Shown here: positions 1 through 5,996 of the stretch, in pieces
How positions within the stretch are numbered: position 1 is the stretch's first letter
Layout: each line of letters opens with the position of its first letter
NCBI GenBank assembly: GCA_945868935.1
Contig: CAMBNE010000047.1
Span: 1-7,254 of the forward strand
Origin: an uncultured Clostridia bacterium
GTDB taxonomy: Bacteria > Bacillota > Clostridia > Oscillospirales > Acutalibacteraceae
Direction of reading: 5' to 3'
DNA length: 7,254 bases
Translations under genes and position numbers: made by a program
Notes under the pieces: generated by a model
The model's database searches: none
The model's input: only the letters and a program-made list of their open reading frames with translations
What the model was told of the DNA's origin: nothing

Positions 1-27
1 AATAAAAGAATATCAAATTAGCCACAG

Positions 28-2052
28 CTATTCTTCAATTAATCCCTCTTTATTAAGTCTGCTTCTGACTTCTTCTTTTGTTCTGCCGTGATTTTTGGCG
101 ATTTTGTCTATCGGGATTCCTACTTCGTATTCAAATATTAACTTCTCTGTTTCTTTTTCTGTCCAAGGTTCATAGGCGGTGTCGAATTCGCTTTCTTCCG
201 CTTTTTTAATGTCGTTTTGACGGTCTTGCTCGTCTGTTCTTTCAACTCCTGTTGCCTTATATTCGGCAATCACTGATATAAAACGGTCGCCGTATTGTTT
301 TAGCTTATTATCGCCTACACCATTAACTGCTAAGAATTCTTCGGGTGTTGTAGGCAGTTTTCTGCACATATCTGCAAGTGATGCGTCTGAGAAAATCAGG
401 AATGCAGGCACTCCCTTTTTGCTTGCAATCTCGTACCTGATTTGCTTAAGAATATTAAACAGCGGAATATCAACTGTTTCCTCAACGGTTTTCTCTTTGG
501 ATTTAATTCTGATAGTTTTCTTGACATTTACTTTCGCTTTGCCTTTGAGTACGGGATAGCTCATTTCTGTAACCCTGAGTATCGGCTTGCCTGCTCCTAC
601 TGATATGATATATCCCTGTTCTTCAAGCTTTTCAATTATGTACTTTATTTCTGTGGGCTTTGAGTCCTTCATTATGCCGAAGGTTGACTGATTATTTAGT
701 CCGAAATATGTTATTCTTTCGTTCACCTTTCCTCGGAGAACATCGACTATCATTGCTGCGCCGCATTTCTGTCCTGTTCTGATTATGCAGGAAAGGATTT
801 TCTGCGCTTCAACCGTAACATCTACTGTTTCAAATTTTGTCAGGCAGTTTGAGCATTTTCCGCAGTTATCCTCTGCTTCATCGCCGAAATATCTGAGCAT
901 ATAATTACGCAGGCAGTCGCTTGTCCTGCAATAGAAAATCATATGCTTTAAGCGTTCTTCCTCCCTCTGCTTAAACATCTCGTTCTGCTCGGGTGTAAGC
1001 TGTGGATTCGGCTCGGTGTTTTCGATAAAGTATCGGCAGGTCTGCACATCCCCTGCTCCGTAAAGCAGAATACAATCCGCCTCCTGACCGTCACGCCCTG
1101 CTCTGCCAGCCTCCTGATAATAGCTTTCGATATTCTTCGGCATATTGTAGTGGATGACATAAGAAACATTAGATTTATCTATGCCCATTCCGAACGCATT
1201 TGTTGCGACCATAACCGGTTTGCGGTCATAGACAAAATCGTCCTGATTTTTAATACGCTCCTCGTCGCTCAAGCCTGCGTGATAGCGTGTTGCGGAAAAG
1301 CCTTTTTCGATAAGAAAATCGCAAACGCTTTCAACCTTTTTGCGTGTTGAGCAATAAACAATTCCAGACTTTCCCTTGCGTTCTCTTAACAGTTCAACAA
1401 GCTTGTCATCCTTTTTCGCAGGTCTTAATACAGAGAAAAACAGGTTTGGTCTATCAAAGCCCGTAGTCACTACGGTAGGATTATTAAGCTGTAAAATATT
1501 TATAATATCCTTTTTGACTTCATCGGTAGCGGTTGCGGTAAAAGCTCCGATTATCGGACGATTCGGTAGCATAGAAATGAATTTATTAATGTTAAGATAG
1601 CTTGGACGGAAATCCTGTCCCCACTGCGAAACACAATGTGACTCATCAACGGCGACCATTGAAATTTTTATTCTTCTGCATAAATTTACAAAGCCGATTG
1701 AGTCCAGCCGTTCGGGTGCGACATAAATTATTTTATAGCTTCCCAAAGCCGCATTTTTCAAAACCTTGTCATATTGCGTATCGGTCAGCGAGCGGTTGAT
1801 ATACGCCGCTTTTACACCCTGCTGAACAAGAGCATTTACCTGATCCTTCATAAGAGAAATCAGCGGTGAAACAACAATCGTAATACCGTTCAGCATAATT
1901 GCAGGCACCTGATAGCATATTGACTTGCCTGCACCCGTAGGCATTATGCCGAGAGCATCCCTGCCCGACAACAGGCAATCAACCATTTCTTCCTGACCTT
2001 TCCTGAACGAGGAATATCCGAAGTATTTTCTTAAAACATCAAATTTGTCCAT
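28..2052 (-). CDS. recQ: ATP-dependent DNA helicase RecQ
   Basis: A superfamily 2, 3'-5' DNA helicase that unwinds forks and recombination intermediates in the cytoplasm. Motifs seen: motif 0 with Q20, Walker A MPTGAGKS (37-44), Walker B DESH (136-139, the RecQ variant of DEAH), the aromatic-rich loop SQWGQDFRP (142-150), motif III FTATAT (171-176), motif V ATNAFGMGIDK (283-293) and motif VI YYQEAGRAGRDG (311-322). The zinc-binding Cys are at 380, 397, 400 and 403. A winged-helix domain follows (about 410-500), then an HRDC domain (about 527-598). At 674 residues it is longer than the roughly 600-residue classical RecQ. The extra C-terminus (about 628-672) starts with PWTEKE and ends in a helix-turn-helix-like segment. 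The start ATG is preceded by AGGGGCAG and by a promoter of its own. All catalytic motifs are intact, so it should be active. Confidence 0.97.
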   Translation of the reverse strand: MDKFDVLRKYFGYSSFRKGQEEMVDCLLSGRDALGIMPTGAGKSICYQVPAIMLNGITIVVSPLISLMKDQVNALVQQGVKAAYINRSLTDTQYDKVLKNAALGSYKIIYVAPERLDSIGFVNLCRRIKISMVAVDESHCVSQWGQDFRPSYLNINKFISMLPNRPIIGAFTATATDEVKKDIINILQLNNPTVVTTGFDRPNLFFSVLRPAKKDDKLVELLRERKGKSGIVYCSTRKKVESVCDFLIEKGFSATRYHAGLSDEERIKNQDDFVYDRKPVMVATNAFGMGIDKSNVSYVIHYNMPKNIESYYQEAGRAGRDGQEADCILLYGAGDVQTCRYFIENTEPNPQLTPEQNEMFKQREEERLKHMIFYCRTSDCLRNYMLRYFGDEAEDNCGKCSNCLTKFETVDVTVEAQKILSCIIRTGQKCGAAMIVDVLRGKVNERITYFGLNNQSTFGIMKDSKPTEIKYIIEKLEEQGYIISVGAGKPILRVTEMSYPVLKGKAKVNVKKTIRIKSKEKTVEETVDIPLFNILKQIRYEIASKKGVPAFLIFSDASLADMCRKLPTTPEEFLAVNGVGDNKLKQYGDRFISVIAEYKATGVERTDEQDRQNDIKKAEESEFDTAYEPWTEKETEKLIFEYEVGIPIDKIAKNHGRTKEEVRSRLNKEGLIEE

Positions 2053-2082
2053 AGCTCTGCCCCTGATTTTTTCTATACTTTT

Positions 2083-2110
2083 ATTATAGGCTTTTTACAT
2101 TAGTTTTCAA
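2083..2110 (-). promoter_or_regulatory. predicted sigma-A promoter of recQ
   Basis: Reading the minus strand, a -35 box TTGAAA (2110-2105) and a -10 box TATAAT (2088-2083) are separated by 16 bases. The predicted start lies about 25 bases before the recQ ATG. The preceding peptide locus ends in a terminator, so recQ is probably transcribed on its own. Confidence 0.65.
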
Positions 2111-2130
2111 GATAAACAACTCTGTTTATC
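2111..2130 (-). promoter_or_regulatory. 8-4-8 inverted repeat upstream of the recQ promoter
   Basis: A perfect inverted repeat, GATAAACA-N4-TGTTTATC, abuts the recQ -35 box. There is no U-tract on the minus strand, so it is a poor terminator. Its position immediately upstream of -35 suits a regulator binding site. No regulator can be named from the sequence. Confidence 0.4.
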
Positions 2131-2150
2131 ATAATTTAGCATAAAATAAA

Positions 2151-2178
2151 GTCGGGTATCCGTTGTGAATTACCCGAC
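2151..2178 (-). terminator. rho-independent terminator of the left peptide locus
   Basis: An 8-bp perfect stem (GTCGGGTA / TACCCGAC) with a 12-base loop is followed on the minus strand by TTTATTTTAT. Nearly the same hairpin (one base different over 31) ends the second peptide locus at 6899-6928, so terminator and peptide genes were duplicated together. Confidence 0.8.
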
Positions 2179-2262
2179 CTTTGGCTTTCTTCTGTTTTCA
2201 ATTATCATTCGTTCTACAAATCCTTACTTATTGTGACATTCGTTTTTCGTTGTGCTTTTATC

Positions 2263-2316
2263 TTAAATAATGACTCCATCCCAATTGACGAAAAATCTTA
2301 CGAAATAATAAGTCAT
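2263..2316 (-). CDS. 17-residue hydrophobic peptide, type B (left locus; possibly indel-altered)
   Basis: This tiny ORF encodes MTYYFVRFFVNWDGVII. It has a strong ribosome binding site (AAAGGAGG, 8 bases before ATG), and it sits 14 bases downstream of a copy of the conserved 62-bp promoter/leader. It corresponds to the 17-residue ORF at 7078-7131, sharing Y4, R7, F9 and W12 and the same ATG context. Compared with that copy it has one extra G after the Trp codon and one T fewer before the stop. The last five residues are therefore read in another frame while the length stays the same. Undoing the extra G would give W-M-E-S-L-F, matching W-M-D-S-L-F of the other copy. It may be a diverging functional peptide or a damaged one. 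I recognise no known family. The support is context and a second copy, not homology. Confidence 0.55.
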   Translation of the reverse strand: MTYYFVRFFVNWDGVII

Positions 2317-2330
2317 TCTCTTTTCCTCCT

Positions 2331-2392
2331 TTCGATTGTTTCTTTATTGTGTCTTTATCTTACCATACTGACTGTGACAAGATACGGACAAA
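2331..2392 (-). promoter_or_regulatory. conserved peptide promoter/leader, copy 1
   Basis: One of three near-identical 62-bp blocks, differing at 3 positions from the block at 7146-7207. On the minus strand a -35-like TTGTCA (2380-2375) and a -10-like TAAAGA (2357-2352) are 17 bases apart. Upstream of them TTGTCCGTATC is followed directly by TTGTCACAGTC, an 11-bp imperfect direct repeat whose second unit contains the -35. The leader ACAATAAAGAAACAA before the ribosome binding site is also conserved. The weak -10 and the helical-turn spacing of the repeats suggest activator control; that is inference. Confidence 0.6.
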
Positions 2393-2425
2393 TTTTCGTG
2401 ATTTTTAAAAGTTTTTTATTTTTTT

Positions 2426-2479
2426 CTTTTATCAGTCAATTACATCTGCATAACATAATCTGATAAAGAAATCAATAAT
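2426..2479. repeat. 54-bp exact direct repeat, left copy
   Basis: Identical to 6969-7022 and in the same orientation, 4543 bases apart. It contains most of the type A peptide gene plus its stop and a few bases beyond. The identity includes third codon positions, so the duplication is recent or the copies are kept alike by gene conversion. Confidence 0.9.
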
Positions 2480-2488
2480 AGACTGCAT
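2432..2488 (-). CDS. 18-residue hydrophobic peptide, type A (left locus)
   Basis: This tiny ORF encodes MQSIIDFFIRLCYADVID. It has a ribosome binding site (AAAGGGG, 8 bases before ATG) and sits 12 bases downstream of a conserved 62-bp promoter/leader block. The ORF at 6975-7031 encodes the same peptide with a single Ser3-to-Ala change. Over most of the coding sequence the two are identical at the DNA level, so this is a recent duplication. The sequence is about two-thirds hydrophobic, with Q2, D6 and R10 on one helical stripe, and carries one Cys (C12) and an acidic C-terminus. It has no signal peptide. A membrane-active or toxin-like peptide would fit, as would a regulatory peptide. No family is recognised. 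The next gene (type B peptide) has its own promoter copy. Confidence 0.65.
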   Translation of the reverse strand: MQSIIDFFIRLCYADVID

Positions 2489-2500
2489 TTTTATTCCCCT

Positions 2501-2562
2501 TTCGTTTGTTTCTTTATTGTGTCTATATCATAACAAACCGACCGTGACAAGATACGGACAAA
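2501..2562 (-). promoter_or_regulatory. conserved peptide promoter/leader, copy 2
   Basis: A second copy of the 62-bp block, about 6 differences from the copy at 7146-7207. On the minus strand TTGTCA (2550-2545) and TATAGA (2527-2522) are separated by 17 bases. The upstream 11-bp direct repeat TTGTCCGTATC/TTGTCACGGTC is present. An AT-rich stretch upstream (TTTAAAATC) is also shared with the other copies and could act as an UP element. Confidence 0.6.
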
Positions 2563-2610
2563 ATCAAGGAGATTTTAAATTTTTTCAAAAATTTTTTAAG
2601 AAATATAAAA

Positions 2611-2641
2611 TTGCCAAGCAAATCTGGAATTCACTTGGCAA
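2611..2641 (-). terminator. terminator of the nucleotidyltransferase/HTH operon
   Basis: A perfect 8-bp stem TTGCCAAG / CTTGGCAA with a 15-base loop, which can add an internal AAT/ATT pairing, is followed on the minus strand by TTTTATATTTCTT. It lies about 150 bases past the stop of the HTH gene and just before the next promoter. The DNA between the stop and this hairpin (2642-2789) is AT-rich, with no supported ORF. Confidence 0.65.
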
Positions 2642-2789
2642 ATCGTAAGTATTTCTATTCTTAAAATTTTCGGATTTTAAGAGAATTTCGCATAGTTTTA
2701 ATGATTTTCTAATAAAATCAACTTATATTCGCATAAACTCTTCTGATTTTCTTCTAAATCGCTCCTTTTCTAATAATTTTCAGCAAATT

Positions 2790-3314
2790 TCATATTTTGT
2801 ATTCATTAACGAACGCTAATATTTTTCTTGCCGTGTCTAAACTCACCTTGCTTGTATCTTCGTTTTTTAAAAATGCATTTACATTTCCGGGGTTCAGGTT
2901 CAGCTCTTTATATATACGATAATTGGTAACGCATTTAGCCTGCTTAACTTCTGAAATTCTCTTATACATCATTATTTTAAGCCTGTCTTCCTGTTCCTTA
3001 CGGTTTCGCTGATATAAGAAATTATTATAAACCATTCTGTATTCACTCAAGCTGTCTTTCTGTAAATAGGTTTCCGCATTATCGTCATCAAGCCCATTAA
3101 GCTTTTCGCAGGAACTGTTCAGATAATCGTATTTTTTTAATAGCTTACTTCTCAGATTTTCTTCTGTGTACATCACCAGATACAAACTTAGCACATCTTT
3201 TAATCGTGCGTTGTTACGGGCAAGCTGAGAGAAAGCGTAAAGAGAGGTACTGTTAAAATCCGATAACTCCTGAAGCTGTGAAAGCAAGTAACCTTTGAAT
3301 GTCAATTCTCTCAT
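2790..3314 (-). CDS. HTH-ended partner protein of the nucleotidyltransferase (putative antitoxin/regulator)
   Basis: A 174-residue protein whose first 130 residues are mostly charged and helical, with no motif I recognise. Residues about 131-168 (YRIYKELNLNPGNVNAFLKN, then SKVSLDTARKIL) look like a helix-turn-helix, of the kind found in proteins encoded next to AbiEii/DUF6036-like nucleotidyltransferases. Its ATG overlaps the stop of the upstream gene as ATGA, so the two are translationally coupled and probably act together. By analogy with AbiE-type systems it could be the antitoxin and autorepressor, although in classical abiE the regulator gene comes first. The 15-bp palindrome at the operon start would be its obvious target. 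The function is inferred from architecture and neighbourhood. Confidence 0.7.
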   Translation of the reverse strand: MRELTFKGYLLSQLQELSDFNSTSLYAFSQLARNNARLKDVLSLYLVMYTEENLRSKLLKKYDYLNSSCEKLNGLDDDNAETYLQKDSLSEYRMVYNNFLYQRNRKEQEDRLKIMMYKRISEVKQAKCVTNYRIYKELNLNPGNVNAFLKNEDTSKVSLDTARKILAFVNEYKI

Positions 3315-3826
3315 CTGAATCTCTCCTTATAGTTTTCATAATTTGATTTCAATACATTTACATCAAAATCATTAAGCATTCCGTAACAAACTTCATCAAT
3401 CAATTCATCTAACAATTTCCAATTTAAATCTTTATATACCAGTTCATTTTCAATATCCTCAACATCTTTTCCTCTCATTCCGCATAATTTAGATACAACT
3501 AAATCTTCAAGCGATACCGTATAGAATTTCACTTTTGTTGTAGGAATATCGACCTCAACAATTCTGTCGAGATAATCTTCGGGAAAGTTAATCCGGAATG
3601 CGTTTACATTCATATTTATGTTATAGGTTTCTAAAAGCGGTTTGATTTCATCACTGGCATCTATTGAATCTATATCGTGCGTTGACCTGTAAATCTTCTC
3701 CATCAGAACAAGTGCACTTCCGCCTACAATTACGCACGAATACGTATCGGGCGTCGTATCCAACAAAGCCATATCTTCATCAACCTGCAAAAGCCTTTTT
3801 ATTATTTCATCTCTGTATAAATCCAT
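3311..3826 (-). CDS. nucleotidyltransferase-fold protein (AbiEii/DUF6036-like, putative toxin)
   Basis: A 171-residue protein with the minimal nucleotidyltransferase signature: VIVGGSAL (32-39, the GS of motif I at 36-37), then a DxD pair at D51 and D53 (THDID), and a candidate third acidic residue, D93 in VEVD. Further on, SLEDLVVSKL...RGKDVEDI (105-125) matches the conserved helix of AbiEii/DUF6036 proteins, with K113, R118 and D121/D124. Such enzymes transfer nucleotides to RNA or protein targets, and several act as toxins in AbiE-like systems. The substrate here is unknown. The start is fixed by AGAGGAA nine bases ahead of ATG. It is the first gene of a two-gene operon behind a perfect-consensus promoter. 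It could instead be a housekeeping-type orphan nucleotidyltransferase, but the coupled HTH partner favours a toxin-antitoxin or defence role. Confidence 0.78.
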   Translation of the reverse strand: MDLYRDEIIKRLLQVDEDMALLDTTPDTYSCVIVGGSALVLMEKIYRSTHDIDSIDASDEIKPLLETYNINMNVNAFRINFPEDYLDRIVEVDIPTTKVKFYTVSLEDLVVSKLCGMRGKDVEDIENELVYKDLNWKLLDELIDEVCYGMLNDFDVNVLKSNYENYKERFR

Positions 3827-3858
3827 TAATATTCCTCTTTTAATTATATTAATTTTTC

Positions 3859-3873
3859 AATAATAGTATTATT
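3859..3873 (-). promoter_or_regulatory. 15-bp palindrome at the transcription start (candidate operator)
   Basis: A perfect palindrome, AATAATA-C-TATTATT on the minus strand, begins at about +2 relative to the start predicted from the promoter at 3882-3910. A repressor bound here would block initiation. The HTH protein encoded by the second gene of the operon is the natural candidate. The DNA is very AT-rich, which raises the chance of a fortuitous palindrome. Confidence 0.45.
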
Positions 3874-3881
3874 CTATTTTC

Positions 3882-3910
3882 ATTATATTATTATTACTTT
3901 CTTTTGTCAA
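3882..3910 (-). promoter_or_regulatory. perfect-consensus sigma-A promoter of the nucleotidyltransferase/HTH operon
   Basis: On the minus strand TTGACA (3910-3905) and TATAAT (3887-3882) are exactly 17 bases apart. This is a full consensus match, with the ATG about 50 bases downstream of the predicted start. Such strength is typical of operons held down by a repressor. Confidence 0.85.
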
Positions 3911-4009
3911 TGTCATTCGTTCTTTAATATATTAAAAATTTGCTAAGCAAAAAAACTTGATTTTTTCGTATTTCGCAGTTGTATCATCATATAATTATTA
4001 TTGGTGTCA

Positions 4010-4061
4010 GATTTTATAAAAATATCCCCGAAAGGCTGAGGGTGATTTCTGCCTTTCGAGG
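4010..4061 (-). terminator. terminator of the SASP gene
   Basis: On the minus strand CCTCGAAAGGC pairs with GCCTTTCGGGG (11 bp with one G-U pair, 14-base loop) and is followed by ATATTTTTAT. The wobble pairs properly only in the minus-strand transcript, which fits the direction of the SASP gene ending about 50 bases upstream. Confidence 0.85.
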
Positions 4062-4113
4062 AGTGGCGTTTATTATTCTATTAAGCCTAAAAAATGCGAT
4101 AGGCAAGCCGTTT

Positions 4114-4374
4114 TTAATAGGTTACTCTTACCCTATATGTTACCTCCTGACGGTGCCCCTGTGCGTTGCGGTTATTGCGTATGTAGCTCTTATTTCGTAC
4201 GGGTAACATCTTTTTAACCATCTGTCCGCCTTCGGAGCCTGCTTCTCTTGCAGAAATGTCGCCGTTATAGCCCTGCTTGAGGTTCACGCCTACTTCGTTT
4301 GCACATTCCATCTTGAAACGCTCCATTGCTTCCTTTGCCTGAGGCACGTTAAGCTGATTCTTATTACTTGACAT
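4114..4374 (-). CDS. alpha/beta-type small acid-soluble spore protein (SASP)
   Basis: SASPs coat and protect DNA in dormant spores and are degraded on germination. Residues 1-57 follow the family: NQLNVPQAKEAMERFK, EVGVNLKQGYNGD, then SAREAGSEGGQMVKKM, which corresponds to the usual TSRQNGSVGGxMVKKM. Several normally conserved positions differ (Asn to Ala and Val to Glu in the AGSEGG segment, and Cys24 at the germination-protease site, E-C-A). After KKM the protein has a 29-residue basic tail (RNNRNAQGHRQ...), where relatives have about ten residues, giving 86 aa instead of 60-75. The start chosen is the ATG eight bases after AAAAGGAG. An ATG 24 bases upstream lies at or before that site and is not likely. 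Expression in the forespore (sigma-G) is expected from the family, but I found no clear sigma-G promoter in 4375-4500. It is a monocistronic gene with its own terminator. Confidence 0.88.
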   Translation of the reverse strand: MSSNKNQLNVPQAKEAMERFKMECANEVGVNLKQGYNGDISAREAGSEGGQMVKKMLPVRNKSYIRNNRNAQGHRQEVTYRVRVTY

Positions 4375-4577
4375 AGTTTGTTTTCTCCTTTTTTTCAAAA
4401 CTTCTAAATTTATCTTTATATTTCACGCGGCTGTTTGACCTCTCAATTTGTTGCCGCAATAGTATTGTTCACTTCAATTTTTAAAATATTATTTGTAATT
4501 TTTTCAAGTTTTGAAACAAATTTTGGAATCATAATATGAGGAAAACAAGCAAGCTAAAGAAAATTACATAACCGCTT

Positions 4578-4943
4578 TTATTTATTCAGCAGTTTATTAA
4601 TATCGTCAGGTTTTAACACCTTGCCCTGCGACACGACCTTTTCATTTACCACGAGTGCAGGCATACTCATAACGCCGTATTCCATAATTTTTTTCATATC
4701 GGTAATGTACTCAACTTCAATATTCAAACCCATATTATTAACAGCTTGCTTTGCGTTTTCGTACATTTCGTGGCAGGATTTGCAGCCTGCTCCTAAAACT
4801 TTGATGCAGCAGATTCCGTTTACAGTTTTTCCGCAACATTCATTTGTATTTTCGCTTACCTCATTTGCAGAGCAACAACAGTTGCAGCCACAAGGAATAT
4901 CTTTCTTTTCTTCTTTTTTCTTTCCAAAATTAAACAATGACAT
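4578..4943 (-). CDS. Cys-rich thioredoxin-like (redox-active disulfide) protein
   Basis: A 121-residue protein. Residues about 45-121 form a small thioredoxin-like domain of the 'redox-active disulfide protein 2' kind: beta strand IKVLGAG, active site C54-K-S-C57, then VEYITD, the cis-Pro loop SMPAL (P95), and a C-terminal helix. The N-terminal 46 residues are unusual, with nine more Cys (18, 20, 22-24, 36, 37, 45, 46) arranged as CGCNCCC and CC pairs after a lysine-rich start. This suggests binding of a thiophilic metal or metalloid. There is no signal peptide, so it is cytosolic. It is the last gene of the ArsR-controlled group, 19 bases after the permease, with GGAGGT before its ATG. A role delivering or reducing the permease substrate is inference. 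Related domains are often encoded beside DUF318 permeases. Confidence 0.85.
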   Translation of the reverse strand: MSLFNFGKKKEEKKDIPCGCNCCCSANEVSENTNECCGKTVNGICCIKVLGAGCKSCHEMYENAKQAVNNMGLNIEVEYITDMKKIMEYGVMSMPALVVNEKVVSQGKVLKPDDINKLLNK

Positions 4944-4962
4944 AGTATTACCTCCGAAAAAA

Positions 4963-5976
4963 TTATAAAATTAACGGTTGAATCAGATTAAAGAAATATC
5001 CTACAATTATAATTCCAACCGTGCATATGACAATGAAGATTCCGAGAAGCTTCGGTTTTATTGCCTTGCGCAGCATAATCATCGACGGCAAAGACAGCGT
5101 AGTTACACCCATCATAAATGACAAGACAACGCCAAGCAACGCACCCTTTGAAAGCAGAGCCTCGGCTATAGGGATTGTACCGAAAATATCAGCGTACATA
5201 GGAACGCCTGCTATTGTTGCAAGAATTACGCCAAACGGGTTATTGTCACCGAGTATCGTGACAATGAAATCTTGGGGTATCCAGTTATGAATAATAGCAC
5301 CGATTCCGACACCGATAAGCACATAAGGAAAAACTTTTTTAGCTGTAGCAACAACCTGCTCCCACGCATATTTTAATCTGTCCCTGAAATGCAATTCCTC
5401 CTGCGGAATATCTATTGCGTGACCGTTGCGGATAAATTCCTCCACCTGATTTTCAAGCCGGAGCTTTTCAATCAGCGTACCGCCTGCAACTGCAATCACA
5501 AGCCCGAGCACAACATATATCAATGCGACCTTCCACCCGAAAATACTCATTAACAATACAAGACTGCCGAGGTCAACCATCGGAGAGGAAATGAGAAATG
5601 AAAAAGTTACGCCAAGCGGAAGTCCGGCACTTGTGAAGCCCATAAAAAGCGGAATTGACGAACAGGAACAAAACGGCGTTACAGTACCGAGCAGAGCCGC
5701 AATAATATTTGCCCATATTCCGTGAAATCTGCCGAGTATCTTTTTTGTCCTCTCCGGCGGAAAATAGCTTTGTATATAGGAAATAATCAGAATGAGCACC
5801 CCGAGAAGTATCATAATCTTTATGGTATCGTAAATAAAGAACTGAATACTTCCGCCGATTTTTTCTGAAGTATCAAGACCGCAGGATTCTAATATCCAAC
5901 TTATAAGTCTGCTAAGCCATTGCATACCGAGGACTTCATTCTGAAAAGAGTCCCAAATAAATTTTATAGTTTCCAT
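4963..5976 (-). CDS. ArsP/DUF318 (PF03773)-family permease
   Basis: A 337-residue membrane protein with about eight hydrophobic segments (near 50-70, 86-101, 118-140, 144-165, 217-236, 240-258, 272-303, 308-333). The central loop after 170 is hydrophilic. Family signatures seen are TPFCSCSSIPLF (C103, C105), SSPMVDLGS (130-138) and GVPMYADIFGTIPIAEALL (from 257). The family includes ArsP, which exports trivalent organoarsenicals, and many homologues of unknown substrate. Cys103 and Cys105 are the likely soft-metal ligands. It sits in an ArsR-headed cluster between a C_GCAxxG_C_C protein and a thioredoxin-like protein, which supports metalloid or thiol-reactive substrate export. The specific substrate cannot be read from the sequence, so I leave the symbol empty. 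A hairpin and a candidate operator precede it, so its level may differ from that of the two upstream genes. Confidence 0.88.
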   Translation of the reverse strand: METIKFIWDSFQNEVLGMQWLSRLISWILESCGLDTSEKIGGSIQFFIYDTIKIMILLGVLILIISYIQSYFPPERTKKILGRFHGIWANIIAALLGTVTPFCSCSSIPLFMGFTSAGLPLGVTFSFLISSPMVDLGSLVLLMSIFGWKVALIYVVLGLVIAVAGGTLIEKLRLENQVEEFIRNGHAIDIPQEELHFRDRLKYAWEQVVATAKKVFPYVLIGVGIGAIIHNWIPQDFIVTILGDNNPFGVILATIAGVPMYADIFGTIPIAEALLSKGALLGVVLSFMMGVTTLSLPSMIMLRKAIKPKLLGIFIVICTVGIIIVGYFFNLIQPLIL

Positions 5977-5996
5977 AACCTATCCTTTATATAGTT

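Noticed and set aside
2193..2203. Possible further tiny ORF (about 12 codons, MIIENRRKPKVG) after the type B peptide in the left locus
   Set aside because: The nearest AAGGA is about 12 bases from the ATG, the ORF runs into the terminator stem, and the right locus has no counterpart.
2233..2463. Plus-strand 76-codon ORF across the left peptide locus
   Set aside because: It runs antisense through both tiny peptide genes and a promoter block, has no ribosome binding site, and its hydrophobicity comes from reading AT-rich complement. The minus-strand features explain the DNA better.
2331..2562. CRISPR-like or IS-derived repeat
   Set aside because: There are only three copies at irregular spacing, each placed just before a ribosome binding site and ORF, with no cas gene, transposase or terminal inverted repeats. 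A promoter/leader explanation fits better.
3938..3956. TTTGCTTAGCAAA palindrome followed by Ts as a terminator (minus strand)
   Set aside because: The stem is short and AT-rich and no transcript would end there, since the SASP gene already has a much stronger terminator upstream.
3979..4206. Plus-strand 75-codon hydrophobic ORF
   Set aside because: It covers the SASP terminator hairpin and the SASP 3' end in antisense, with no ribosome binding site. The minus-strand U-tract and G-U pair show which strand is transcribed.
4400..4470. GCGGC...GCCGC inverted repeat before the SASP gene as a terminator, and a sigma-G promoter
   Set aside because: The stem is only 5 bp with a 21-base loop and no U-tract. 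I could not find convincing sigma-G -35 and -10 boxes at proper spacing.
4621..4968. Plus-strand 115-codon ORF opposite the thioredoxin-like gene
   Set aside because: It is the complement of a gene with clear domain motifs and has no ribosome binding site or family match of its own.
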